Shown in pieces: positions 51,396-59,496 of a stretch of 64,000 nt of DNA. The stretch's first letter is position 1. Every line of letters starts with the position of its first letter. The translations under genes were made by a program, and so were the position numbers. The DNA is taken from positions 1-64,000 of the forward strand of contig JAFQTO010000038.1 of the NCBI GenBank assembly GCA_017408985.1, written 5' to 3'. The DNA comes from Clostridia bacterium (GTDB lineage Bacteria > Bacillota > Clostridia > Oscillospirales > Butyricicoccaceae). The notes under the pieces are model-generated. The model was not told the DNA's origin. It saw only the letters and a list, made by a program, of their open reading frames with translations, and searched no databases.

Positions 51396-52720
51396 CCGCT
51401 AAACTGTCCGATCATTTCGGATACAAAAAACTGCTGCGCTTTACCCTGCCGTCGGTAATAATGATGATATTCACGTCGGTGTACGGCGTGGTGGACGGAT
51501 TCTTCGTATCAAACTTTGCAGGCAAGACACCATTTGCCGCTCTGAACTTCATAATGCCGTTTATTATGCTGCTGGGCGCCTTCGGATTTATGTTCGGCAC
51601 GGGCGGCAGTGCAATAGTTGCCAAGCTGATGGGCGAGGGCGAGAGCAAAAAAGCCAACGAGGTATTCTCCCTGCTGGTATGCGTGTCGGTCGTTTGCGGC
51701 GCGGTCATAACTCTGCTCGGCTTCATATTTATGGAGAATGCGGCGGCACTGTTGGGTGCAGAGGGTGAGATACTCAGGCTCAGTACCCTATACGGCAGAA
51801 TAGTTATACTCGCCATACCCGCGTTTATGCTGCAGCTGGAGTTTCAGAGCTTTTTCATCACCGCAGAGAAGCCTCAGCTGGGACTTTATGTCACAGTAGC
51901 CGCAGGAGTGGTCAATATGGTGCTGGACGCTCTGTTCGTCGGTCTGTTCAAATGGGGGCTTGCAGGAGCGGCGGCGGCTACCGCACTGAGTCAGGCCGTA
52001 GGCGGGATCGTGCCGATAGTGTATTTCGGTTCCCCCAACACGAGTCTGCTGAGACTGCGCAGGTTCACCTTTGACGGCAGAAGCCTGCTGATTGCCTGCA
52101 CCAACGGCTCCAGTGAGCTTATGAGCAATATATCCATGTCGCTTATCGGTATGCTGTATAACATCCAGCTGCTCAAATATGCCGGCGAGAACGGAGTCGC
52201 CGCTTACGGGGTGCTAATGTATATCAACTTCGTGTTCCTGTCGGCGTTTATCGGATACTCCATAGGAACAGCGCCCGTTATCAGCTATCATTTCGGCGCG
52301 AAAAACACCGCCGAGCTGAAAAGTCTGCTGAGAAAAAGCATGGTCATAATCTGCGGCTTTTCACTGTGTATGGTAGGTCTGTCGCTGATTCTTGCCAAGC
52401 CTATGTCACGGATATTCGTAGGCTATGACGGCGAGCTTTTTGCTCTGACCGTAAGGGCATTTTTGATATTCTCCTTTTCTTTTCTGTTTGCGGGGTTTGC
52501 CATATTCGGCTCGGGATTCTTTACCGCGCTGAACAACGGGTTCGTGTCGGCGCTGATATCGTTTTTGCGTACACTGGTGTTTCAGACGGCGGCGATACTC
52601 ATCTTCCCTCTCATCTGGGACACCGACGGAATATGGATGTCTGTGGTAGCTGCCGAGTTTATGGCGGCAGTATTGACCGTAATATTCATCCGCGCATTCA
52701 GGAAAAAATACAAATACTGA
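51392..52720 (+). CDS. MATE-family efflux transporter
   Basis: The 442-residue membrane protein has about 12 helices in two related halves. FTLPSVIMMIFTSVYGVVDG and VDGFFVSNFAG at the start are typical of the MATE/NorM clan (DinF/MepA-like branch). It exports cations or drugs using Na+ or H+. Its ligand is unknown. Confidence 0.88.
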   Translation: MTAKLSDHFGYKKLLRFTLPSVIMMIFTSVYGVVDGFFVSNFAGKTPFAALNFIMPFIMLLGAFGFMFGTGGSAIVAKLMGEGESKKANEVFSLLVCVSVVCGAVITLLGFIFMENAAALLGAEGEILRLSTLYGRIVILAIPAFMLQLEFQSFFITAEKPQLGLYVTVAAGVVNMVLDALFVGLFKWGLAGAAAATALSQAVGGIVPIVYFGSPNTSLLRLRRFTFDGRSLLIACTNGSSELMSNISMSLIGMLYNIQLLKYAGENGVAAYGVLMYINFVFLSAFIGYSIGTAPVISYHFGAKNTAELKSLLRKSMVIICGFSLCMVGLSLILAKPMSRIFVGYDGELFALTVRAFLIFSFSFLFAGFAIFGSGFFTALNNGFVSALISFLRTLVFQTAAILIFPLIWDTDGIWMSVVAAEFMAAVLTVIFIRAFRKKYKY

Positions 52721-52764
52721 ACACACCAGCACTTTCCCGTCAACAACAACGAAAGGAGCTTAGT

Positions 52765-53441
52765 ATGAAAAAATGTTTATGTCTTGTTCTTGCCGTTGTG
52801 CTGATATGTGTATTCGGCTGCGATAAGCAGGAAAATCAGAATATATCAGGATCTATGCCGACGAGATACACGCGTACGGTGCATCAGCCTTAAAGCCCAT
52901 CATCTATCTGTATCCCGAAGTACCCACGCTGTGCTCCGTAAAAGTCGATCTTGACGGTATACTGACCTGCACCTACCCCGAGCACGGCAAAGACGGCTGG
53001 CAGGATTTTACCGCATATCCTGACGGCACTCTGGTATTTGACGGCTCAAAAGAATACTATGCGCTCTATTGGGAAGGTCTGCAAGAAGACCTGTGGAGCT
53101 TCGAGCAGGGATACTGCGTAGCCGGTGAGGACACAGCGGAGTTTCTTGAATGGGCTCTTGCAGAGCAGGGACTGAGTCAGCGTGAGGCAAACGAGTTTAT
53201 AATCTACTGGCTGCCGCTTATGCAGAATAATCCCTATAACGTGATCGCTTTTCAGACCGAGGCCTATACAGAGGAGGCGGTTTTGGAGATAACCCCCGCT
53301 CCCGACAGCCTGCTGCGTGTCTTTATGGCGTACTACCCCGCAACGGAAGAAATCGACATTGCTCCCCAGCAGTTCGATGATTTTGAGCGCGTCGGATTTA
53401 CCGTCGTAGAATGGGGCGGCAGCTGCGTCGAAGCACGATAA
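52765..53441 (+). pseudogene. Frameshifted lipoprotein gene
   Basis: ATG 52765 opens a lipoprotein signal peptide (CLVLAVVLICVFGC) that runs into a stop at 52893. From about 52845 a different frame continues without a stop to 53441, beginning IYADEIHAYGASALKPIIYLYPE. KPIIYLYPE and the following TYPEHGKDGWQDF and YYALYWEG look like a conserved extracellular domain. One missing base between about 52830 and 52851 would join them into a protein of about 225 residues. It may be a real mutation or a sequencing error. An AAAGGAG ribosome site is intact. Confidence 0.8.
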
Positions 53442-53472
53442 ACCCGCCTCATCATACAACCGAATAATAGCG

Positions 53473-53507
53473 AAAAAACAGCCTTCTTACCCAAGAAGGC
53501 TGTTTTA
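53473..53507. terminator. Bidirectional terminator
   Basis: AAAACAGCCTTCTT pairs with AAGAAGGCTGTTTT around a 4-nt loop. It lies between the frameshifted lipoprotein gene and the convergent thioesterase gene. Confidence 0.9.
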
Positions 53508-53516
53508 TATTTCTGA

Positions 53517-54245
53517 TCATTTTGCCGTAAAACGTGCCAGACAGACAGCTTTTCCGTCGGGCAAAAGCATCCCGAGGTCAAATCCGCCATCAAAGTCTCT
53601 GCGGTAAACGGACAGCTCGTTTCCCTCATAGCAGGGAGCTCTGAACACCACCTCGGCATCGGTGATATCAAGCTCTTCCAGCTCCCTGCAGGGTATAAAG
53701 CCCATCATTGCACGGACGTATGCGGCGTTGTTCATATGCTGACCCAAGTCGATATCGGCGGAGTTTACGGTATGGCTGCCCAGATACCGCGCGCTTTCAA
53801 AGTCCTCGGATATCTTCTCAAATGGTTTGACCTCTGCCTTGCGCTGACTGTATACGGTGTCTGCTCTGTAAATATCGGAAGCTTTACAGAGTTTTCCGGT
53901 GTTCACGTCTATTACCGCCCACTCTGTGACCCCCTCGGCATACACCTGCTCTGCATCCCGGAGAGAGTAATGTCGGTTGCATCTTATCCTGCCGGGAGCT
54001 TCGGGCCAGGTCTCTGCCTGCACCCTGCTCATCATAAGGGGACGGCTGTTTATATGCACCTTGGTCCTGACGGTAAGCCAGAACATGCCCCTCTGCGCAA
54101 GCCTGTCAGCGCCTACCTCGATAAGCTCGGCGTGCTCGGCGGCAAGGTCCATAAACACTGTAAAAACGTTATGTACGCTCAATCTCCCGCAATTGTCGCA
54201 AAGGCTCAGAGGGATGACCGTTTCTTTTTCAAATATACATTCCAT
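53517..54245 (-). CDS. Acyl-ACP thioesterase
   Basis: The 242-residue protein is a double hotdog-fold acyl-ACP thioesterase. FTVFMDLAAEHAELIEVG and GMFWLTVRTKVHINSRP lie in the first hotdog, and SADIDLGQHMNNAAYVRAMM carries the family's catalytic Asn/His segment. It releases free fatty acids from acyl-carrier protein. It is the last gene of an operon with phospholipid synthesis and a MarR regulator, so it could adjust acyl supply. There is a 15-bp gap after the marR gene. Confidence 0.87.
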   Translation of the reverse strand: MECIFEKETVIPLSLCDNCGRLSVHNVFTVFMDLAAEHAELIEVGADRLAQRGMFWLTVRTKVHINSRPLMMSRVQAETWPEAPGRIRCNRHYSLRDAEQVYAEGVTEWAVIDVNTGKLCKASDIYRADTVYSQRKAEVKPFEKISEDFESARYLGSHTVNSADIDLGQHMNNAAYVRAMMGFIPCRELEELDITDAEVVFRAPCYEGNELSVYRRDFDGGFDLGMLLPDGKAVCLARFTAK

Positions 54246-54260
54246 AGTTAGATCGCGCTT

Positions 54261-54674
54261 TCAGTCGGTGAGCTTTTCAAGCAGAACCATAAAGGTCTTC
54301 TGCTCTTCTTCGCTAAGTTTGTTGATCTGCTTCTTCTCGGCGCGCTTGACGTCAGCCCAGTATTTTTTGACAGCTGACGCACCTGCGTCGGTAAGGTACA
54401 GACAGAAGGAGCGGCGGTCTTTTTGGCCGCGCTCACGGCGGACGAGCTTTTTCTCTTCAAGTTTGTCGATAAGCTTGCCTATCACGTTGCGGTCTTTCTG
54501 ATTGATATCGGCAAGCTCTGCCTGAGTGATGCCCGGATTCTCAAAGATGTAATGCATCGTCATATAATTGTCCTGAGTTATACTCTTGTCCCTCAGCTGT
54601 ATCTTGGACATGGCACGCAGGCGTCTGTACGCCTTGAACAGCTTGAAGCTGAGAGGCTGTTTTGCTATATTCAT
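54261..54674 (-). CDS. MarR-family transcriptional regulator
   Basis: The 137-residue winged-helix protein has ENPGITQAELADINQKDRNV (recognition helix region), then GKLIDKLEEKKLVRRERGQKD with the beta-wing arginines and DRR. MarR proteins usually repress adjacent genes and release on ligand binding. It overlaps the psd gene by 4 bp. A role in lipid homeostasis, like FabT, is suggested by the neighbours only. Confidence 0.87.
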   Translation of the reverse strand: MNIAKQPLSFKLFKAYRRLRAMSKIQLRDKSITQDNYMTMHYIFENPGITQAELADINQKDRNVIGKLIDKLEEKKLVRRERGQKDRRSFCLYLTDAGASAVKKYWADVKRAEKKQINKLSEEEQKTFMVLLEKLTD

Positions 54675-55540
54675 CCGTTGCCCTCCCCTATGCCGATTTT
54701 TTCGCCAAGCTTTACGACCGTTTCAAAACCCTCACGGGTGTTTCGCACAATGTCCCCGTCGATCGTTACACGGTCTTTTTCTATGGCTGCAACTATGGTT
54801 GAGCCGCCGAAAAGGAACATACCCTTTTCTTGTCCGCGCTCTACCCTCTGCGCACCGTGATGGTTGAGTATCCTGCCCACCAGAAGAGCGCCTACCTCCA
54901 TCATCGTGACCTCACCGAAGGAGTCGGTATCGATAACGCAGTATTCGCGGGTATTCTCCTTGTAGATGGGATAGCAGTCGCAGGCAATGGGATTGACCGT
55001 GTGAAACACTCCGTCTATATGGATATTGCCGCTCTTTGCGCCGCCGTCCATATAGCAATATCTGTGGTAATCCCCTACCGTCAGACGGAATACAAGCAGG
55101 GTGCCTCCCAGATATTTTCGGGCAAGAGCCTCATCGCGAAGCAGGCTTAAGAGTGTGTATCGGGTGCCTTTGATCTCAAAAGTTCCGTCCTCCGTGACGG
55201 TATATACGGTCAGCTTGCCGTCGCATGGGGATATAAGGTGACTTTTTTCCATATCCGCGACCCGTGCCGACGGCTTGAGCCTGCGGGTAAAAAAGTCGTT
55301 GAAGGAGCGGTATCTGCGCTCCTCGCACATACTCAGATCGACCCCGTTGCGCCTGACAAAGCCGCTTATAAGAGGTCTTGACAGACCTGAGTCCATAAAG
55401 CCGCCTGCAAGCTTGCTGACAAAGGGCTTGATCAGCACCCTGAGTGCCGCTCTGCCCAAAGCTGTGCCGTACAGAAACCTAAGTGAGGGCGAGCGTGAAT
55501 CATCGGGCAGGACGTTGCCCTGCCTGTCCTTCCATCCCAT
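54671..55540 (-). CDS. psd: Phosphatidylserine decarboxylase
   Basis: The 289-residue enzyme forms phosphatidylethanolamine. Landmarks are FNDFFTRRLKP, SPCDGKLTVY, DYHRYCYMDGG and FLFGGSTIV, where the GST triad is the self-cleavage site that makes the pyruvoyl group. The frame is open to 55591, but ATG 55540 (GWKDRQG) gives the family's usual start and a 5-bp gap to the pssA stop. No strong ribosome site is seen, so coupling to pssA is likely. Confidence 0.9.
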   Translation of the reverse strand: MGWKDRQGNVLPDDSRSPSLRFLYGTALGRAALRVLIKPFVSKLAGGFMDSGLSRPLISGFVRRNGVDLSMCEERRYRSFNDFFTRRLKPSARVADMEKSHLISPCDGKLTVYTVTEDGTFEIKGTRYTLLSLLRDEALARKYLGGTLLVFRLTVGDYHRYCYMDGGAKSGNIHIDGVFHTVNPIACDCYPIYKENTREYCVIDTDSFGEVTMMEVGALLVGRILNHHGAQRVERGQEKGMFLFGGSTIVAAIEKDRVTIDGDIVRNTREGFETVVKLGEKIGIGEGNG

Positions 55541-55545
55541 AGCGT

Positions 55546-56151
55546 TCAGAATATGAACAGGGCCGCAGCAGGCACCCAGAACAGTACGCACAGCACCGCG
55601 ATAACGCCCATACCGGGCTTTTTGACCTTGAAGTCAAAGATATACAGAAAACCGAATACTATCAGGGTCGCTCTCAACAGCCACAGACCCAGCACGTCGG
55701 GAAGCATACCGTGGATAAGATACACGAGAGGCATCATTATAGCCATACACACCACGGGCAGACCGTGGTAGATGCCCTTTTCTTCGTTGGCGTCAAGGGC
55801 AAGCACGTTGAAATATCCCAGACGGATGACACAGCACAGACAGTAGGCTATGATAAGCAGCAAGTCGATCTTCTTGTCGGCGCCCAGCATATAGCAGAAC
55901 ACGGCGGGAAACACGCCGAATGATATAACGTCGCACAGCGAGTCTATCTGCACGCCGAATGAGCATTCTCTGTCCGTTCTGTTCTTTTTGCGGCGGGCGA
56001 CCTTGCCGTCAAGAGTGTCGCACATAAGCGCGAGACCCATACATATAACGGCAAGCGAAAAATTGCCGTTTACAGTAAGAACAATACCCAGAAGCGAACT
56101 GATAAGCCCGCAATAGGTGAGTATTACAGTATAGTCATAAAAACCGATCAT
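55546..56151 (-). CDS. pssA: CDP-diacylglycerol-serine O-phosphatidyltransferase
   Basis: The 201-residue membrane enzyme has the CDP-alcohol phosphotransferase motif D-x2-DG-x2-AR-x8-G-x3-D-x3-D, in DTLDGKVARR followed by FGVQIDSLCD. It makes phosphatidylserine from CDP-diacylglycerol and serine. It is first in the pssA-psd-marR-thioesterase operon, with GGAGG before ATG. About six helices are visible. Confidence 0.92.
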   Translation of the reverse strand: MIGFYDYTVILTYCGLISSLLGIVLTVNGNFSLAVICMGLALMCDTLDGKVARRKKNRTDRECSFGVQIDSLCDVISFGVFPAVFCYMLGADKKIDLLLIIAYCLCCVIRLGYFNVLALDANEEKGIYHGLPVVCMAIMMPLVYLIHGMLPDVLGLWLLRATLIVFGFLYIFDFKVKKPGMGVIAVLCVLFWVPAAALFIF

Positions 56152-56289
56152 CTTTTTCTTCCTCCGTATTATAGCCTTTCCCCATAAACCGTAAATATGG
56201 CAGATAATATACTTTGTTTATTATATTTGACAAACCGCCCAATGTCAACGGGATTTTTTGAAGCATAAGCCATTTAATATTTTTATTGC

Positions 56290-56318
56290 TTGAAAGAAAC
56301 GGTATTATATTGTATAAT
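56290..56318 (+). promoter_or_regulatory. Promoter of the rlmB-like gene
   Basis: TTGAAA (56290-56295), 17 bp, TATAAT (56313-56318). Confidence 0.75.
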
Positions 56319-56350
56319 ATAATGGAATATATGTACCCGGGGGTATTGCT

Positions 56351-57166
56351 ATGGACAACTACGGCAAAAAAGATAATTATAATAAAGATCACAAGCCGTT
56401 CAGGGGCAAGAGATTTGACAAGGATGCCCGTGACGACAGCGAATGTACGGTAGAGGGCAAAAATGCCGTTTATGAGGCTGTCAAGAGCGGCCGCGAGATA
56501 GACAAGATACTGTTTGCCGCAGGCTCAATTGCCACGGTAGGCAACATCATCGCTCTTGCACGCAAGAACGGCATCCTCACCCAGGAGACCGACAAACGCA
56601 AGCTGGACAAGCTGAGCACCACCGGCTCACATCAGGGCATTATTGCTCTGTGCGCCGCTGTGCCCTACAGAACGGTTGACGATATGCTGAGCAAGGCCGC
56701 GGAGATGGGCGCCGCTCCCCTCATCGTGGTATGCGACGGTATTACCGACACACACAATCTGGGCGCTATCATCCGCTCCGCAGAGGTTTCGGGCGCACAC
56801 GGCGTTATCATCCCCCGCAAGCGCAGTGCCGGACTCAACTCCTCCTGCGCCAAGGCTGCGGCAGGCGCTTTGGAGCATCTTCCCGTTGCCAAGCTCAGCA
56901 GTACCCTTGCCGCAGTTGAGGAGCTGCACCAAAAGGGGCTCAAGGTGTACGCCGCCGATATGAACGGCGACAGTATGTACGATGCCGACCTGACGGAAGC
57001 CTGCGCCATAGTCATAGGTTCCGAGGGTGACGGCGTGTCGTATCAGGTCAAAAACACCTGCGACGGGGTCATATCCATTCCACAGACGGGCATTATCCCC
57101 TCGCTCAACGCATCCAACGCAGCCGCCGTGCTGCTCTATGAAGCATACAGACAAAGGAGAGGCTGA
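56351..57166 (+). CDS. rlmB: TrmH/SpoU-family 23S rRNA 2'-O-methyltransferase (RlmB-like)
   Basis: The 271-residue protein has an unstructured Lys/Asp-rich N terminus (about 1-30), a substrate-binding domain beginning VEGKNAVYEAVKSGREI, then the SPOUT knot with GITDTHNLGAIIRSAE, VIIPRKRSA, IVIGSEGDG and IPQTGIIPSLNASNAAAVLL. These are the three SpoU motifs. It should methylate a 23S rRNA guanosine 2'-OH with SAM. The next gene starts 5 bp later. Confidence 0.92.
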   Translation: MDNYGKKDNYNKDHKPFRGKRFDKDARDDSECTVEGKNAVYEAVKSGREIDKILFAAGSIATVGNIIALARKNGILTQETDKRKLDKLSTTGSHQGIIALCAAVPYRTVDDMLSKAAEMGAAPLIVVCDGITDTHNLGAIIRSAEVSGAHGVIIPRKRSAGLNSSCAKAAAGALEHLPVAKLSSTLAAVEELHQKGLKVYAADMNGDSMYDADLTEACAIVIGSEGDGVSYQVKNTCDGVISIPQTGIIPSLNASNAAAVLLYEAYRQRRG

Positions 57167-57171
57167 AACAT

Positions 57172-59403
57172 ATGTCAGACAGCCGCTATGAGCTCGAAGA
57201 TATAATTGCCGAAATCAAGGCTCAAACCGCCAAAGAAGCAGAGTGCAAGGACAACTCCGAAGATAAAAAGGCGCTCACTCCCGATGTCGGGAGTGCCTCA
57301 GACGTGCAAAATGATACGTCTGCGTCCAAAGCCGAGGATATCCCCGTGCCCGAAACGGTGGATGCCTCTGCTCCCGAAACGGAGGATGAAGCCGTCGTCT
57401 GTGCCGGTGACGTATCCGCTCCCGAAACGGAAGAAGAATCCGCGCCTTATGAGGAAATCGGCGCAGGGCAAAGCGGGATATTCAAAAAGGAGCTTGACGA
57501 GCTTTTTGATGGAGACCCTCCCAAAAAAGCAAAAAAATCCAAAAAAGTAAAAAATCTCAAGTCCGAGCCAAAAAAATCGGATAAAAAATATAAAAAGCCC
57601 AAAAAGGACAATCCCGCCAAAAAGGTCAAAGCCACCAAAAAGAGCAAAAAGTCCGGCGCTGCCGAAAGAGCCGCCACAAATGATCCGGACGACGAGCTGA
57701 CGGGATATCTGACCGACGAGGATTCCGAGCGCAGTCTGCCTTATGATTTTGTCAACCGTACCTATCAGGATACCGAAGAGGCGCTGAACGGGATATCCGC
57801 AAGGCTCCCCTCTATGGGCATCCGCCTGCTCCTTCTTTTCCCCGTATGGCTCATATCCCTTTATATGACCCTGGCTTTTCCCCTTCGGCTGCCTATGCCA
57901 TTCGGTTTTTCTTATTTCAGCACGCCGTTTTTGTATCTGCTGCTGTTTTTCGTCCTTGAGGTCGCCGCCGTTATTCTTGCAAGCGACGTGACCGTCTCGG
58001 GACTTGCGCGGCTTATCAAGGGCAAGCCGACTCTTGACACTCTGGTGCTGTTTGCCTCTCTGTCGTCCATGGCCTATATAATCACGGTCATTCTTTTCCC
58101 AAAATGGGGCGGCTGGCTGCCCTATACCTCTGCCACGGTGGGACTGTGCTTCTTCTCTCTGGCATCCAAGCGCCGCAGGTTCGTATCACTCAAGCGAACC
58201 TACAAGATACTGCGCTCGGATACCTCTCCCACTGCGCTCAAGGCACAGGGGACACGCCGTTACAAGACCGCGTATATGACCTATAAGAGCGTGTTTCCCG
58301 AAATGTCCGACATTTCCTGCCCCGATGCCACAGAGCGGTTTTCTATGTACTATTCGCCCCTTGCAATACTCATCTCCATAGCCCTTGCCACGGCGGCAAG
58401 CTTCGGCAGGCAGAATCCCACCTCGTTTACCTGGTGTCTGTCGGCTCTGTCGGTAATGACCGTTTCCCCCGCTCTGCTCATATCCTCGGCACTGCCCAAC
58501 AGCGTTATCGGCAAAAAGCTGTTTGCCTCGGGCAGCACATTTATAAACGGCAAAGCTGCTCAGGATATATCACGCTGCCGCAGTGCGATAGTGACCGACA
58601 ACGAGGTATTCCCCGCAGGAAGCATCGCCATAACAAGTCTCAAGATAGGCGACGGTTTTGAGCTTGACGAGGTGTACTCGGTTGCCGCCTCGGCACTGGA
58701 AGTCATCGGCGGAGGTCTGTACTATATCTTTGATGAATCGGCACGTCAGCTCTACGGACAGAGATACGACGTGGACGAGATAAGATTCTTTGAGACGGGC
58801 GGTATGTCCGCAAAGGTCGGCGGTGACTACGTGCTTATCGGTACTGCGTCGTTTTTGATGCGGATGGGTGTGGATATACTTCACGGAGTAAAGCTGCAGA
58901 ACTGTCTGTACGTCTCCATCAACTCGCGGTTTGCCGGCGTGTTCTCCCTCAAGTACATCGCCCAGCCTCAGGTATACAGCTCCTTCCGTATTCTGCGGCG
59001 TGCCAAAACTACCCCCATACTCGCCCTGCGCGACTTTTTGACCACGGAGGCGTTTATCGAGGACAAGTTCAAGCTCCACGCCGAAAGCTGCGACTATCCC
59101 GACACTCAGGCGCGGGTGGACTACTCCTCCGACAATTTTGAGGAGAGCGAGCCTCTTGCCGTAATGTCCCACAGCAATATGTACGCCTATTCGGAGCTTA
59201 TCCTCTCCTCCAGAAAGCTTATGAGGAGCATGACCTTCAATATCATCTGCTCGGTTCTGGGATGTATAGTCGGCGTGCTTATTATGTACTTTTTGGTGTC
59301 GAATATGGAAGCTTCATCCGCTTCTCCCCTGAATATTCTGGTGTATATGGGGTGCTGGGCGGTGCCTGTTTGGTTATCTTCACTTATTTTTACGATAGTT
59401 TAG
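57172..59403 (+). CDS. Large membrane protein resembling a P1B-type ATPase without catalytic motifs
   Basis: The 743-residue protein has an N-terminal disordered part: an acidic stretch to about 115 and a Lys-rich stretch 117-165. After that the order of P1B (heavy-metal) ATPases can be followed. KPTLDTLVLFASLSSMAYI (285-303) matches the xMDTLVAL helix, and FSMYYSPLAILISIA (390-404) the DRxxxYFxPxV helix. VMTVSPALLISSA (428-440) stands where CPC should be, and SAIVTDNEVF (471-480) where the DKTGT phosphorylation site should be. GGDYVLIGTASFLMRMGV (550-567) matches the N-domain VLVGN motif. ILALRDFL (616-623) replaces TGDN, and the GDGxND loop is absent. It cannot form the phospho-aspartate by the known mechanism. 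The frame is intact and long, so it is a retained protein. It follows rlmB by 5 bp; AGGAGAGG precedes ATG. The role may be binding or regulation. Confidence 0.72.
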   Translation: MSDSRYELEDIIAEIKAQTAKEAECKDNSEDKKALTPDVGSASDVQNDTSASKAEDIPVPETVDASAPETEDEAVVCAGDVSAPETEEESAPYEEIGAGQSGIFKKELDELFDGDPPKKAKKSKKVKNLKSEPKKSDKKYKKPKKDNPAKKVKATKKSKKSGAAERAATNDPDDELTGYLTDEDSERSLPYDFVNRTYQDTEEALNGISARLPSMGIRLLLLFPVWLISLYMTLAFPLRLPMPFGFSYFSTPFLYLLLFFVLEVAAVILASDVTVSGLARLIKGKPTLDTLVLFASLSSMAYIITVILFPKWGGWLPYTSATVGLCFFSLASKRRRFVSLKRTYKILRSDTSPTALKAQGTRRYKTAYMTYKSVFPEMSDISCPDATERFSMYYSPLAILISIALATAASFGRQNPTSFTWCLSALSVMTVSPALLISSALPNSVIGKKLFASGSTFINGKAAQDISRCRSAIVTDNEVFPAGSIAITSLKIGDGFELDEVYSVAASALEVIGGGLYYIFDESARQLYGQRYDVDEIRFFETGGMSAKVGGDYVLIGTASFLMRMGVDILHGVKLQNCLYVSINSRFAGVFSLKYIAQPQVYSSFRILRRAKTTPILALRDFLTTEAFIEDKFKLHAESCDYPDTQARVDYSSDNFEESEPLAVMSHSNMYAYSELILSSRKLMRSMTFNIICSVLGCIVGVLIMYFLVSNMEASSASPLNILVYMGCWAVPVWLSSLIFTIV

Positions 59404-59414
59404 TAAAAATACTG

Positions 59415-59443
59415 TTGAAATCGACCCAAAATTAGTTTATAAT
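59415..59443 (+). promoter_or_regulatory. Promoter of the EF-G-like gene
   Basis: TTGAAA (59415-59420), 17 bp, TATAAT (59438-59443). Confidence 0.8.
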
Positions 59444-59496
59444 GTACTTTAAGGCGATTATTATATTTGAAATAAACCATCCAAAGGAGTGACACT

